DNA of 64,000 nt from Herpetosiphonaceae bacterium (GCA_036374795.1 DASUTC010000347.1:1-64000), one strand, 5' to 3'; shown: positions 16,237 through 25,828, counted from the first letter of the stretch. The notes: a model not told the origin generated them from the sequence alone. Translations and numbers: made by a program.

Positions 16237-17091
16237 TTATGTCAATGCTCTCGTGCGCTCAGGCTGAAAAGACCACGGTTCGCCAGTGAGGTCGCGCCAG
16301 GGCGCGTGAAGTACACCCCGCCCCACGTCATCACGCGAACAGCAAACGGTTGGATGAGCTGTGACGTGTTCGGACAGCAGGCGTGTCACCTCGGCGCAGC
16401 GTTCGGGTGTCGCCAGTATCAGCAGCGGAATGCTATCCTGCCCGTCCTGCGCTCCATGCCTGATCCAGCGTTCAAACACCTGGTGCTGGCCTTGGCGCTC
16501 AACATAGAGCAGGTACCTGGTGGTCTCTGTCTCATCGGGTGCAGCGGATAGCCAAGGCAGCCAATCGGCGGCTTGTGTCGCACCTGGCTCCCAAACAATC
16601 GACAGCACGGCATCTGGCTGCGGTGGCTGATCAACGGGCAATGGCGTGGGATAGAGCAGTGATGCGCTGAGATTGGCGCTGGCGCAGACAGGTCGCTGGC
16701 GGGTTTCGAGAATGAACTGCACCACCAGTGTCCGCACGTCGATTCGCACGCGCCACTCCTCGGTCTCGCGGGGTGTGCTGGGCCGGTTGAGATCCGGCGG
16801 GTGGCGCTGGGGTGCCGAGGGCCGTTCTTGGCGAAGCTGGGCGAGTCCTTTGGTGGTGATTGCCCAGACGTGGCACCGTTCGCCGTGGCGCAGTCGCCAG
16901 TGGCTATGGGTGATCAGCCCGGCTTCCATCAGCGCCATCAGCGCAAGGCGCACGGTGGAGGCAAATGCTTCGGGAAAGCACAAGGCGTGGAGCTGCGCGA
17001 GGGTCGCGCAGCCGAGCTGGGCCAGCGTCGCGAGGACGCGGGGGGTAGCAGAGTCGTGTTGGGGTGAGCATATAGGGTGGTTTCCGACCAT
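16237..17091 (-). CDS. Replication-relaxation family protein
   Basis: The 284-residue protein begins with a winged-helix domain (ATPRVLATLAQLGCATLAQL, then LMEAGLITHSHWRL and VWAITTKGLAQL). An alpha-beta domain follows (DAVLSIVWEP, TTRYLLYVERQGQHQVFERW, SIPLLILATPERCAEVTRLL) like the restriction-fold half of Replic_Relax proteins, which occur on actinobacterial and chloroflexal plasmids and ICEs. GGAGAAC stands before ATG 17091. As the first gene of the leftward run, it probably acts in initiation or transfer of the element. Confidence 0.65.
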   Translation of the reverse strand: MVGNHPICSPQHDSATPRVLATLAQLGCATLAQLHALCFPEAFASTVRLALMALMEAGLITHSHWRLRHGERCHVWAITTKGLAQLRQERPSAPQRHPPDLNRPSTPRETEEWRVRIDVRTLVVQFILETRQRPVCASANLSASLLYPTPLPVDQPPQPDAVLSIVWEPGATQAADWLPWLSAAPDETETTRYLLYVERQGQHQVFERWIRHGAQDGQDSIPLLILATPERCAEVTRLLSEHVTAHPTVCCSRDDVGRGVLHAPWRDLTGEPWSFQPERTRALT

Positions 17092-17173
17092 GCCGGTTCT
17101 CCAAAAACATCGTTATCGCTGGAGAACTGTATCGTGCCGGGTTGTCGGTGTCGTCATGCTTGGTCATACTGCG

Positions 17174-17214
17174 AGGTCATGATTAAGTCATGCAGGAGGT
17201 CATGGTTGAGTCAT
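17174..17214. promoter_or_regulatory. Two 18-bp direct repeats upstream of the replication-relaxation gene
   Basis: AGGTCATGATTAAGTCAT (17174-17191) and AGGTCATGGTTGAGTCAT (17197-17214) are 23 bp apart with two differences. Further GGTCAT/GTCAT half-sites occur at 17152-17167. They lie about 85 bp before the leftward gene start and would suit an operator or iteron for that gene's winged-helix product. Inference from position and repetition only. Confidence 0.5.
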
Positions 17215-17244
17215 AATGGGGTCCTAGATGCGTTGGCATCTAAA

Positions 17245-17269
17245 TGCCCGACCCTGCTTTGGTCGGGCA
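17245..17269 (-). terminator. Terminator hairpin of the two-component operon
   Basis: TGCCCGACC (17245-17253) pairs exactly with GGTCGGGCA (17261-17269) around a 7-nt loop. It lies 27 bp beyond the stop of the leftward response regulator, and an AT-rich ATTTAG follows on the minus strand. A second small palindrome (AGATGC...GCATCT) is adjacent at 17226-17241. Confidence 0.6.
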
Positions 17270-17295
17270 TCTTCGTGAGGAAACGGGGAAGATGG

Positions 17296-17934
17296 TTAGA
17301 GTAAGCCGATTGATCGGGCGTGTTGGACGGCCTGGACCCGATCACGCACGCCAAGCTTGCCGAGGATTTTGGTGAGGTGGTTTTTCACGGTCCCTTCACT
17401 CAGTGTGAGCATATCCGCGATGGTCCGATTCGAGAACCCGCGTGCTACCAGATGTAAAACTTGCTGTTCACGCGGCGAGAGATTGACATCGTGATGCGCC
17501 TGGACCGGCCCGAAACGGAACGTCGCTGCGACTTGCGCGGCCACTGAGGAGTCGAGGACCACCCCACCCTGCATCGCTTCGCGGATCGCCTCACTAATCC
17601 TCTGCGCGGGAACATTCTTCAACAGATAGCCAGCAATCCCGGCGCGTAATCCTTCAAAGATATACTGATCATTCAAGAAGGTTGTCAGCAAAATCACTCG
17701 GCACTGGGGGAGGTCGGATTGCAGCCGCCAGGCCGCAACCAGCCCATCTTGCTTGTGCATTTTGATGTCGAGCAGGACCACATCAGGCCGGAGTTGCAAC
17801 GCCAGCGCAACGGCCTGCTCGCTGCTATAGGCTTCTCCAACCACCTGAATGTCGGCGGCGTCTAAGAGGATATTGCGGACGCCTTCACAAATGAGCGGCT
17901 CATCATCAACCAACAGGACGCGAATGCGGCTCAT
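17296..17934 (-). CDS. NarL/LuxR-family response regulator
   Basis: The 212-residue protein has a receiver domain (VLLVDDEPLICEGV acidic pair; phospho-acceptor Asp in DVVLLDIKMHK; switch Thr in VILLTTF; Lys in YLLKNV) and a C-terminal LuxR helix-turn-helix (LSPREQQVLHLVARGFSNRT, LSEGTVKNHLTKILGKLGV). Length and layout are standard for NarL-type regulators. It overlaps the sensor kinase gene by 4 bp, so the two are a cognate pair. Confidence 0.93.
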   Translation of the reverse strand: MSRIRVLLVDDEPLICEGVRNILLDAADIQVVGEAYSSEQAVALALQLRPDVVLLDIKMHKQDGLVAAWRLQSDLPQCRVILLTTFLNDQYIFEGLRAGIAGYLLKNVPAQRISEAIREAMQGGVVLDSSVAAQVAATFRFGPVQAHHDVNLSPREQQVLHLVARGFSNRTIADMLTLSEGTVKNHLTKILGKLGVRDRVQAVQHARSIGLL

Positions 17935-19559
17935 CGTGGCACCTCGATCGCGACCGTAAATCCTTCCTCGGACACAGTATGGGTATGGACCGTGCCGCCA
18001 ATGCGCGCGACACGTTCGCGCATAATCGCGAGACCCATACCGCCACTGGTCGGACTACCCCCTTGTCCATTATCTTCGATCACCAGGCGGATCTGCGCTG
18101 CATCACTATAGTCGAGAATGAGGTTTGCATGCGTCGCGTCGGCATGTTTGAGAATGTTGGTTAATGCTTCTTGGGCGGCACGAAACAACACCGCTTTCGT
18201 TTCCAGGGGGAGCGGGTGTGGCTCGCCAATCACAATCAACTCGGCTTGAAGACCTGCGAGCTGCGTTTCGTACACAAGCTCCTGGATAACCTCTGGGAGC
18301 GGGCGATCGTCGATCGACGAATTGCGGAGCGCGGCGACCGACCGCTGGACTGCGGTCAGGGCTTCGGCGGTCAGGTGTTGAGCACGGGCAACGGAAACCC
18401 GCGCTTGCTCTGGATGATGGGTGAAGAGGGTGTGCGCCCCGCTCAGTTGCAGGTTGGCAATGGTCAGGTAACGCCCCAGATCGTCATGCAGTTCGCCCGC
18501 CACCCGGTTGCGCTCGGCTGCTCGCGCGAGATCCTCCGCTTCGATCCGCGCCTGGTACAGAGCCAGGGTCACGCGCCGATAGTCAAAGACCGCCATGACT
18601 TCATGGACAACCGCAGCGACGATCAATACACCAACCAATGCGCGTGGTGCGCTCCCCACCATGGTGGCAGCAGCAAACGCGAACAGGACCATGACGAACG
18701 GGAATAAGGCCCAGAGCAGCCACTCGGTCAGCGGCATGGTGCTGGGTTGGCTCCTCGGCTTCCGTGGCTTGTAGGTGGCGTCGCGATAGGCTGCAAGGGC
18801 AAGCAGCGTGCTGTGCAGCGCATACAGGGGCATGGGTACCGCCTGGAGATCCTGGCCCCACGGTGCCCACGACAAGGTAAAGAAGAACGTGTCGGCAAGC
18901 AACAGCGGAAACAAACACAATAAGATGTACGGGACAATGGGACGGCTGTTGTGCTTGTAGCGCACGCCGACGATCCCGAAGGCAAAGATCAGCCCAATAT
19001 CGAACGCCAGACTCGGCGTGACGCTTTGGGCACGTGCGGTCCACGGCCAGGCGGGTTGGATGATCGGAAGCAGCGTCTGCATCAAGACCAGGGTAGAAAT
19101 TCCAACCGTCAAACCCGCCACAATAATCCGCCAGGTACTGCCCACCCACCACGTGCGCTTCTGGAGATACAGCGCGGTAGCGGCAAACGAGAACAGGTAG
19201 ATCAATACCCAGAGCAGGCGCATGGGTACGGCAGCGATCGTGGCACCTTGCGTGATCTTGAGAAAGCTAAATGCTGCCGCACAACACAAAGCCACTCCAT
19301 CACAGAACCAGGTCCACCGTTTGTGATCGCGTTCCAAGTAGGCGGTGTAAAACAGCATCCCGGCAGCACCCATCGTCGCAAGCGGTCTTAGGAGTTGGAT
19401 CGATGGGCTTAGTTGACCCCCTGCATCGGCAGACGTTACCATGAGATACATCTGGAGCACGGGGATACCGCAGAGGAGCCACAGCACCAGAGTAGGCCAA
19501 CCAAGCTGGCGTGTGTGCTTACGAATGTGTATGCGAGGCAGCAGCGTCACGGTGCTCAT
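17931..19559 (-). CDS. Membrane sensor histidine kinase (HisKA_3/NarX type)
   Basis: About 542 residues. The N-terminal half has roughly eight membrane helices (for example LGWPTLVLWLLCGIPVLQMY and the pair around FPFVMVLFAFAAATMVGSAP). The kinase half has a HisKA_3 dimerisation helix with the phosphorylated His in ELHDDLGRYLTIANLQLSGA, an N-box region (AQEALTNILKHADA) and a G-box (VIEDNGQGGSPTSGGMGLAI). The start at 19559 is the first ATG after a low-complexity extension and lies 22 bp after the methyltransferase stop. Its stimulus is probably detected by the membrane domain; nothing identifies it. Confidence 0.9.
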   Translation of the reverse strand: MSTVTLLPRIHIRKHTRQLGWPTLVLWLLCGIPVLQMYLMVTSADAGGQLSPSIQLLRPLATMGAAGMLFYTAYLERDHKRWTWFCDGVALCCAAAFSFLKITQGATIAAVPMRLLWVLIYLFSFAATALYLQKRTWWVGSTWRIIVAGLTVGISTLVLMQTLLPIIQPAWPWTARAQSVTPSLAFDIGLIFAFGIVGVRYKHNSRPIVPYILLCLFPLLLADTFFFTLSWAPWGQDLQAVPMPLYALHSTLLALAAYRDATYKPRKPRSQPSTMPLTEWLLWALFPFVMVLFAFAAATMVGSAPRALVGVLIVAAVVHEVMAVFDYRRVTLALYQARIEAEDLARAAERNRVAGELHDDLGRYLTIANLQLSGAHTLFTHHPEQARVSVARAQHLTAEALTAVQRSVAALRNSSIDDRPLPEVIQELVYETQLAGLQAELIVIGEPHPLPLETKAVLFRAAQEALTNILKHADATHANLILDYSDAAQIRLVIEDNGQGGSPTSGGMGLAIMRERVARIGGTVHTHTVSEEGFTVAIEVPR

Positions 19560-19581
19560 CCTGTGTGTTAAGAGTCGTGCA

Positions 19582-20232
19582 TTACGTCTGTCCGGTGAAG
19601 AAGGCAACACAGCCTCGTGTCTGCAACGTATAGGTATGGAACTGTTCTTTCAGGACATCTTCGAGATCTGCCAGCGTATCCTCGGCATTGCCGAAGATGC
19701 CTTTTTCGTTGTAGGTCTTCAAAAAGGAGCGAGCTAACGCACCTTGGGGGACGTTCTTGCCAAGAATCGTTGTCCCAAAGATAACACCGCCGGGATTCAA
19801 GACCTGCTTGAGCGACTCGAACACGACGGCTTTGCTCATGAAGTTGCCCGGCAGGATATGGAAGACGTAATTAATGCCGATCGAGTCAAACTTCGGAGCA
19901 GAAAGGTGCAGCGGCTCTAACACATTGACCTGGTGAGTCGCTGGTTGGTAGCGACGAATGCGCTCGGCGGCGCGTTGCAGATTGACCTCGTTGATGTCGA
20001 GGAGCATGATGCGGGGGTTTGGAGCAGGAAACTGACATTGGTCGAGGAAATAACCCGTCCCCACGCCAACATCGAGATGGTTCGCTGAAATATGCTGGTT
20101 GTAGAACGCAAGGATATGCTTGGTTGGACATTTCCACACGAATGTGTTTGAGAACCAGAGCACGCTCCAGTCGTAGACGGAAATAACGGGTTTATTGCGG
20201 ACGGGCCGAGGGGTCGTCGTATTGCTGGTCAT
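19582..20232 (-). CDS. Class I SAM-dependent methyltransferase
   Basis: The 216-residue protein shows a Rossmann-type methyltransferase: motif I HLDVGVGTGYFLD, motif II IMLLDINEVNLQRAAERI, motif III FDSIGINYVFHILPG and motif IV LNPGGVIFGTTIL. The family is that of small-molecule methyltransferases similar to UbiE-type or pigment and antibiotic biosynthesis enzymes; the substrate is not evident. It precedes the kinase/regulator pair on the same strand, with only 22 bp between, and may be co-transcribed. Confidence 0.85.
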   Translation of the reverse strand: MTSNTTTPRPVRNKPVISVYDWSVLWFSNTFVWKCPTKHILAFYNQHISANHLDVGVGTGYFLDQCQFPAPNPRIMLLDINEVNLQRAAERIRRYQPATHQVNVLEPLHLSAPKFDSIGINYVFHILPGNFMSKAVVFESLKQVLNPGGVIFGTTILGKNVPQGALARSFLKTYNEKGIFGNAEDTLADLEDVLKEQFHTYTLQTRGCVAFFTGQT

Positions 20233-20461
20233 CGATCACACATCCTTAGCACGAAGATCAGGAGGAGAGACGCACACGAGCGTCTCGTCCTTATACGTCA
20301 GAATGGTTGATAGATTAACACATTTTTATGACACGTTTGTGTGATTGATAAAACCGCGTAGCGCACCTCCCCATTATACCATCTGATTGTAATTCCTCAA
20401 TCATGGTTTGAGTAATGCCAAACCACGCCTGACTGGTATGCTCGTTGCCGTAGCGAGGTCT

Positions 20462-20815
20462 ATGAGCGATGTACTAAATGTCCAGGCACTGCGATCGCTG
20501 CGTGAGGCACGCGGCTGGGATCAGCTGACGTTAGCTCGCGCTGCTGGCGTCGATCCGTCCGTGATCTCGCGGCTTGAACGCGGCATCCAGGTCGATCTGC
20601 GGGCTTCCGTCCTGGTTGCGCTGGCACGCGCCCTCCAAACATCCGTTGACTCCTTGGTCGTTCCACCCCAGGACCAACCGCCGTCCGCAACCGTCCTCGA
20701 ACTCTCCGTCGTGTATGCGGAACTCGCCCAGTTGCCAAGCGTCCAACAACGGCAGGTTGCCGCTATTCTGCGGGCCTACCTATCAACCGTGGCAGAGACC
20801 GATCGGGAAACCTAA
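20462..20815 (+). CDS. XRE-family transcriptional regulator
   Basis: 117 residues with a Cro/C1-type helix-turn-helix at residues about 8-62 (ALRSLREARGWDQLTLARAA, VDPSVISRLERGIQVDLRAS, VLVALARALQTSVDSLV) and a helical tail. ATG 20462 is preferred because GAGG lies 6 nt upstream; a TTG 54 bp earlier is in frame but lacks a ribosome site. It is divergent from the methyltransferase, with about 230 bp of AT-richer DNA between them. Confidence 0.85.
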   Translation: MSDVLNVQALRSLREARGWDQLTLARAAGVDPSVISRLERGIQVDLRASVLVALARALQTSVDSLVVPPQDQPPSATVLELSVVYAELAQLPSVQQRQVAAILRAYLSTVAETDRET

Positions 20816-20835
20816 CGCCTTCAAAGAACGCGGCC

Positions 20836-20862
20836 TTTCCGCATGAAAGGAAAATGCGGAAA
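20836..20862. promoter_or_regulatory. Inverted repeat between the XRE gene and the next gene
   Basis: TTTCCGCAT (20836-20844) is repeated inverted as ATGCGGAAA (20854-20862) around an A/G-rich 9-nt loop. It is followed by the palindrome GGAAATTTCC (20858-20867). It lies 20 bp after the XRE stop and 70 bp before the next start, so it could be a weak terminator or an operator for the XRE protein. Confidence 0.45.
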
Positions 20863-20933
20863 TTTCCACGAATTTTCGCGCCGCTCCCTTGCTATGCTAT
20901 AGTCAATCGTATAACTTCCTTCTGGAGGCTCCG

Positions 20934-21395
20934 GTGAGTTGCTATCTGCTCTACGACCACTTCGATCACCTGCTGGATGAGCTGCAGCACGCCCAGCGGA
21001 CGCACCCTGAGATCCAAGCGTATGTCAAGCTCCTTGAACAGCACACCGAGCGGGACGGGAGGATCACGCTGGAAAGCGCGATCGTTGTCACCTGGATCGC
21101 GCTCACCGAGGGGATCATTCATGCCGCCCGCATGCTCGTCGATCGGCTGGAGCTGCCCGCCGATGATCCGCAGCGCGAGCGCCACGCGGAGCGACATCGC
21201 GAGCAGGGGCGGGAAGCGCGTGCGATTGTGATGCGGACGCTGCACGATTGGGGCGTGCCGCCGGATCTGAACCTCTTACTCACCGCGGGGTTGCGCGAGG
21301 ATCTGACGCGGCTGGAGACGACGCAACTGTTGTGGGAGGTCGGTGCTGCGCCAGGGATGGACGGGGATCGGCAGTTGGTGCCGTTGGCGTGGTGA
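20934..21395 (+). CDS. Helical hypothetical protein
   Basis: The 153-residue product starts at GTG 20934, with CTGGAGG 5 nt before it. It begins SCYLLYDHFDHLLDELQHAQ and is helical throughout, with charged heptads (DDPQRERHAERHREQGREAR) and no membrane segment. It is probably a soluble helical bundle. It follows the XRE gene on the same strand. No family is recognised. Confidence 0.65.
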   Translation: MSCYLLYDHFDHLLDELQHAQRTHPEIQAYVKLLEQHTERDGRITLESAIVVTWIALTEGIIHAARMLVDRLELPADDPQRERHAERHREQGREARAIVMRTLHDWGVPPDLNLLLTAGLREDLTRLETTQLLWEVGAAPGMDGDRQLVPLAW

Positions 21396-22010
21396 TCAGC
21401 TCGTGAAGCAGCGCCGTTCTCAGTGACGGGTGTTCAGGGGAGCGTGCCGTCGGCATACGGGGTCACGTTCCCGTCGACATGCGCCACGCGGCACGCGGTT
21501 CTCGCCGTGCGCGTGGCGCAAGCTGTCGCGAGTTTCAGGCTCCCGTGGGGAAGTACCGACTGAGGACGATTTTCGGACGGCGTTGGAGGCGGCGCGTTGG
21601 GCTGGTGAGAGAGGCGGGTGATAGTAGATAGGGGAAGACAGCACCCAACCTATCAAGCTCGTGAAGCCGAGTTATTCCTTATCATCCACTGAGCGATAGA
21701 TCCGTTAGGATACCTTCAACCATCGTTCTGCTGAACTCGGGTCCTGTTGGGCTACCTAATCTTAATTTTATGCAGCCATTACCATTCCTGAATTCATCCC
21801 GTTATATCCTTTTATTGACACTAATGATATACTCGTGCTAATCGCTATCGTAGCGCTGTACTCCTTTCCCCAATTTTTCGAACACTACAGCCAAAATTTC
21901 GCGATCATCATATATCGAGCAGCGGTCTGGCTAGTTATCCTTACTTCAAGTAAACAGCATCGTAGTCTAATAGCCTTTGGTTCAAAAACCTTCTACTAGG
22001 TGGTGAACTG
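21396..22010. other. Gene-free region with a strong hairpin
   Basis: No credible gene is seen. A GC-rich hairpin at 21480-21520 (TGCGCCACGCGGCACG pairing with CGTGCGCGTGGCGCA, one bulge, 10-nt loop) could end transcription from the left. The remaining 350 bp are AT-rich and likely hold the promoter of the secreted-protein cluster. A TAATGATATACT-like box lies near 21822-21834 but I could not fix a -35. Confidence 0.5.
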
Positions 22011-23576
22011 GTGAATTATGGAGATCGAGGATCGAGTATCCACGGCCAGGGGCTACGTGTATGTTTGTTGTCTTTGCTTATAAGCCTGCTGCTTGGGCCT
22101 GTATCGTTTTCGCTTATTGAAGAAAGTAGTGCGCAGGCTAAAGCTGCGTCTGGTGCTCGTCTCGCTCCGACCGCTTCGACACAATCCTTAGAATTGCATG
22201 ACTTCGAGACTGATGCTGATTTGCTTGAATGGCGTGAGCAAGAGACGGTACAGCGTTCCACAGAACATGCCTATAGTGGTCAATCAGCGGTGAAAATTAC
22301 CCTACCAGTTGAAGCAGAGCGACAAACGAATTTCTTTCGCCATTGGGATTATTCATTCCAAGCCAGCAGGGTGCTGGTACGAGTGTATTGGCCTGCACAT
22401 GAGGAAGTAACCATTATTTGGGCACAAATCTGTGCGGATATAGAAGGTGGATGCTTTGACCTACCAGCGATTAAGCGCGGTGAATGGAATACATATACTC
22501 TGAACTTGTCTGAGAGAGTAGGTGGCAACCCACCACAGCCTCTAGATCAAGTACTGCTTCCTGGGCTTGTTTTTCAAGGAGGGTTACGTGGAGTAGCTGA
22601 TGCACCAGCTACCACGATGCCTATCTATATTGATGCGATTGAAATATCTCGACCTGCAGGACCGCACCGTGCCTTTCTGCCACTGGTAAGAGGACCACAT
22701 GCTCCTAAACTCCTTTTTGGGATGGGTCCAGAGGCCGACACAGCCAGAGAGTCGCGGCTTGTGACCGAAGCTCCAGTACGAATGCTATCTAGCTGGTACA
22801 ACGGGCCAAGTGATCTACCTTGGATGACAAGCTGGAAAGACGACCTCGTTCCAGAATCATACGCAGCAGGACTTGCCTTACATCTTATCGTGTACACAAA
22901 CGAACCCGAGACGCAGTTTCCAACAGCCTATGGCACAGGTTGTGGACGAGCTTATCCGATGTCTGCCCGCTTTCCTGATGATATGCGCCAACTTGCTCAA
23001 ACGTTTGCAGGCGTAGCCAACGGCCCTCCATTCTACGTGACCATGTTTACAGAGTTTCAAACCTATGCGTGCATAGACAATGCCTGGAACCCAAGCCCAG
23101 AGGTCAATGCTTACTATCGTGCGCTTCAAGATCGGTACCGCGAAACGATGGCTATCTTTCGTCAGTATGCACCTAATGCAAAGGTTTCACTCGGATGGGG
23201 TGGGTGGCAAGCACGGTGGGATGAACCGGCAATTGGCGGCGGTCGATCGATGTTTCAATACTTTGCGGTCTTACTGCATGCGTCCGACTTCCAAAGCTTC
23301 CAGGCGATGCAAGTAGATAGTAACGTCGCCGATGTACGGAACATGGTCGCCATGCTCGGCGCGTATGGTCCTGTCATGCTGGCGCATTACAAGCCAGATA
23401 ATGAGTCCCAAGCGACCTTTGAGCAAGATGTGCAAGCGATGTTAACTGATGCCTATTTGTCTGATGTAACGACGGCAGGATTATTTGCATGGAGCTTCAT
23501 GGATCATACAAATCTTTCTGCATCAGAGAACATCTATCGCTATACGAAACATGCTGTTAGTCGTTTTGGGTCCTAA
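22011..23576 (+). CDS. Secreted beta-sandwich plus glycosidase-like protein
   Basis: The 521-residue protein starts at GTG 22011 and has a signal peptide (VCLLSLLISLLLGPVSFSLI). Residues about 60-220 form a carbohydrate-binding-like beta-sandwich: LHDFETDADLLEWREQETVQ, then WNTYTLNLSE, and ending TTMPIYIDAIEIS. Residues about 240-520 look like a TIM-barrel glycoside-hydrolase-type domain (FYVTMFTEFQTY with a possible catalytic Glu, KVSLGWGGW, VTTAGLFAWSFMDH). The same beta-sandwich recurs in the next two large genes. It is probably a surface or extracellular carbohydrate-active protein. Confidence 0.75.
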   Translation: MNYGDRGSSIHGQGLRVCLLSLLISLLLGPVSFSLIEESSAQAKAASGARLAPTASTQSLELHDFETDADLLEWREQETVQRSTEHAYSGQSAVKITLPVEAERQTNFFRHWDYSFQASRVLVRVYWPAHEEVTIIWAQICADIEGGCFDLPAIKRGEWNTYTLNLSERVGGNPPQPLDQVLLPGLVFQGGLRGVADAPATTMPIYIDAIEISRPAGPHRAFLPLVRGPHAPKLLFGMGPEADTARESRLVTEAPVRMLSSWYNGPSDLPWMTSWKDDLVPESYAAGLALHLIVYTNEPETQFPTAYGTGCGRAYPMSARFPDDMRQLAQTFAGVANGPPFYVTMFTEFQTYACIDNAWNPSPEVNAYYRALQDRYRETMAIFRQYAPNAKVSLGWGGWQARWDEPAIGGGRSMFQYFAVLLHASDFQSFQAMQVDSNVADVRNMVAMLGAYGPVMLAHYKPDNESQATFEQDVQAMLTDAYLSDVTTAGLFAWSFMDHTNLSASENIYRYTKHAVSRFGS

Positions 23577-23671
23577 CGATTCATCTAACCTAGATCGTTG
23601 CCTGCGCCAATACGCATGGCGCAAGACCAAATTTCCTTATCTGACTGGCATATTCGTAATAGAGGTTACCT

Positions 23672-25321
23672 ATGGGGTTCTCTGCTAGTTGCAAAAACGT
23701 TGCACTCATCACGGTAATTATCCTTGGGCTTGCTGGTTTATCAGCAGTACCTGCGCGAGTGGATGCTGTATTCATTGATGAACCGTCCCAAGTGTATGAC
23801 TTCGAGACGGATGCCGAGTTACGCGAGTGGCGTGAGCAGAGTCTCGTGCAGCGATCGACCGACTATGCGTTTACTGGCCAATCTGCTGTAAAAGCAACGT
23901 TACCCGTTCTACCGGGACAGCAAGCAGATTTTTTTCTGCATTGGGATCACCCATTTACTGCGGCACAGGTTGTGATTCATCTCTACTGGCCGAGATTAGA
24001 CCAGGTTAATATTGCCTGGACTCAAATATGTGGTGCAGCAGAACAACTCGTGTGCTTTGATTTACCACCCATCAAGCGTGGCACCTGGAATACTTATACC
24101 CTCAACTTTACGGAAAAACCGGTTGGTAATCCTCCACAATCTCTTGCGCAAGTAGAAGTTAACAGCCTTATCTTTCAAGGAGGCTTGCGTGGAGCTGTAG
24201 ATGCAACGACGACCACGATGCCGATTTACATTGATGCCATTGAACTCCGTAGTACCCCTGTCGAAACGCCGCCTGATGCTCACCTAGGATTGTACGATTT
24301 TGAAGTTGATGCAGACATGCAGGCATGGCAGGAGCAGGAACTCGTCGAGCGTTCCGCAGATTACGTATTTGGTGGAGAGTCAGCAGTAAAAGTAGCTCTT
24401 CCTGTACAAGAGACACGGCAAGCTGATTTCTTTCTACATTGGCAGCAAACCTTTACAGCAGCGAAAGTGTTCGTCCGCGTGTATTGGCCAGTGGCGAGTC
24501 AAGTTGAAATAGCGTGGACACAAGTATGCGTGGACGTGGACCGCGGGTGTTTCGATCTGCCGCCTGTTAAGCGTGGGGCATGGAATACTTATACGTTGAA
24601 CTTGTCTGAGAAGGTCGTTGGTACTCCACCAAAACCCCTTACGCAGGTGGAAGTGCCAGGTCTCGTTTTCCAAGGTCGGTTGCAACCAGCAACAGGAGCA
24701 GGGTCCACGATCATGCCTATCTACATAGATGCAATTGAATTACTAGGCAACTCCGATAGCGTACCGACGCGATCTCATCCAGTCGTATCATCACGAACCT
24801 ATGAGGTGGGATCAGATTTCCAATCCTATTGGCAAAGAAACGGTGGCCTCCCAGTGTTTGGTTTCGCCAAAACTCCTCCTTATACCGACGGTCAACGAAT
24901 GGCCCAAATATACGAGCGGACTCGCTTGGAGGCATATCCTGAAAATCAACCCCCTTATGACATCCAGCTTGGGCTGCTCGGCGAGCAGCGCTTACTCCAG
25001 CTTGGTCGGGTATGGCAGAACGAGTCTGGTGCCTCCCGACAGAGAGGGTGTCGTTTCTTTGCCGAAACCCAACACAATCTTTGTGAGCCTTTCCTGAGCT
25101 ACTGGCGTAGTCACGGTCTTGAGTTCGATGGACGCCGTGGTAAGAGCGAGGCTGAAAGCTTAGCTCTATTTGGATATCCTCTAACTGAGGCAGTCCCGGA
25201 AGCTGGAGCAGACGGTGTGAGCCGATACACCCAATGGTTTCAACGAGTGCGCTTTGAAGATCATGGCACGCAGGGTGTTCTTCTTGGGCTGTTAGGGAAT
25301 GAGGTCTTCAATCAGCCTTGA
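23672..25321 (+). CDS. Secreted protein with two beta-sandwich modules and a C-terminal repeat domain
   Basis: The 549-residue protein has a signal peptide (NVALITVIILGLAGLSAVPA) and AGAGG before ATG 23672. Two copies of the module seen in the previous gene follow (about 40-200, YDFETDAELREWREQSLVQR; about 208-375, YDFEVDADMQAWQEQELVER), each ending TMPIYIDAIEL. The C-terminal 170 residues carry a pattern common in Chloroflexota exported proteins (SDFQSYWQRNGGLPVFGFAK and FLSYWRSHGLEFDGR...LALFGYPLTE). Likely function is extracellular binding; no catalytic site was seen. Confidence 0.75.
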   Translation: MGFSASCKNVALITVIILGLAGLSAVPARVDAVFIDEPSQVYDFETDAELREWREQSLVQRSTDYAFTGQSAVKATLPVLPGQQADFFLHWDHPFTAAQVVIHLYWPRLDQVNIAWTQICGAAEQLVCFDLPPIKRGTWNTYTLNFTEKPVGNPPQSLAQVEVNSLIFQGGLRGAVDATTTTMPIYIDAIELRSTPVETPPDAHLGLYDFEVDADMQAWQEQELVERSADYVFGGESAVKVALPVQETRQADFFLHWQQTFTAAKVFVRVYWPVASQVEIAWTQVCVDVDRGCFDLPPVKRGAWNTYTLNLSEKVVGTPPKPLTQVEVPGLVFQGRLQPATGAGSTIMPIYIDAIELLGNSDSVPTRSHPVVSSRTYEVGSDFQSYWQRNGGLPVFGFAKTPPYTDGQRMAQIYERTRLEAYPENQPPYDIQLGLLGEQRLLQLGRVWQNESGASRQRGCRFFAETQHNLCEPFLSYWRSHGLEFDGRRGKSEAESLALFGYPLTEAVPEAGADGVSRYTQWFQRVRFEDHGTQGVLLGLLGNEVFNQP

Positions 25322-25354
25322 GAGTCAATACAGCTGACAAAGGACAATGGTTTT

Positions 25355-25828
25355 ATGATTATGTGGAATATTCTAATCCTCATAGTGGAAGTGATTAGCA
25401 ATCTTCTTGCTAATGTGATTGCTACTTTTATAACACCTTACTTCAAAAACCGTAAGAAATTACTCATTTCGATATTTGTCGCATTAATAATGTTTTTGAT
25501 GATAAACAGGTACCCAGAGAACGTAGACATATCTGACTGGTCTTACTGGCAAAATAAGCCATCCTTAGAATATACAGTCCACATACAAGATAGTATTACT
25601 GGTGATGATATAGAAGACGCAGAAGTCCAACTTGAAATTGGTATAGCACCACCACAATTAAAGAACACCCGCACTGATGGCTCTGTTACATTCGAGGTCA
25701 GCACTTCATATCTTGGTCAATTAGGTACCCTCATTGTTAAGGCTCCGTATTACAAAAGACGTACGAAGGATATAACTGTAATGGAAGATTCAGCCACTGA
25801 GCTTATTTTACTTCAACCAGCACCTTAG
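25355..25828 (+). CDS. Membrane-anchored Ig-like domain protein
   Basis: 157 residues: two N-terminal membrane helices (ILILIVEVISNLLANVIATF and LISIFVALIMFLMI) followed by an exported beta-rich domain (TVHIQDSITGDDIEDAEVQL, ending ITVMEDSATELILLQP) similar in pattern to PEGA/carboxypeptidase-regulatory domains. AT-rich codon use matches its neighbours. It lies 33 bp after the previous gene and 32 bp before the next, so it is probably in one operon with them. Confidence 0.7.
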   Translation: MIMWNILILIVEVISNLLANVIATFITPYFKNRKKLLISIFVALIMFLMINRYPENVDISDWSYWQNKPSLEYTVHIQDSITGDDIEDAEVQLEIGIAPPQLKNTRTDGSVTFEVSTSYLGQLGTLIVKAPYYKRRTKDITVMEDSATELILLQPAP

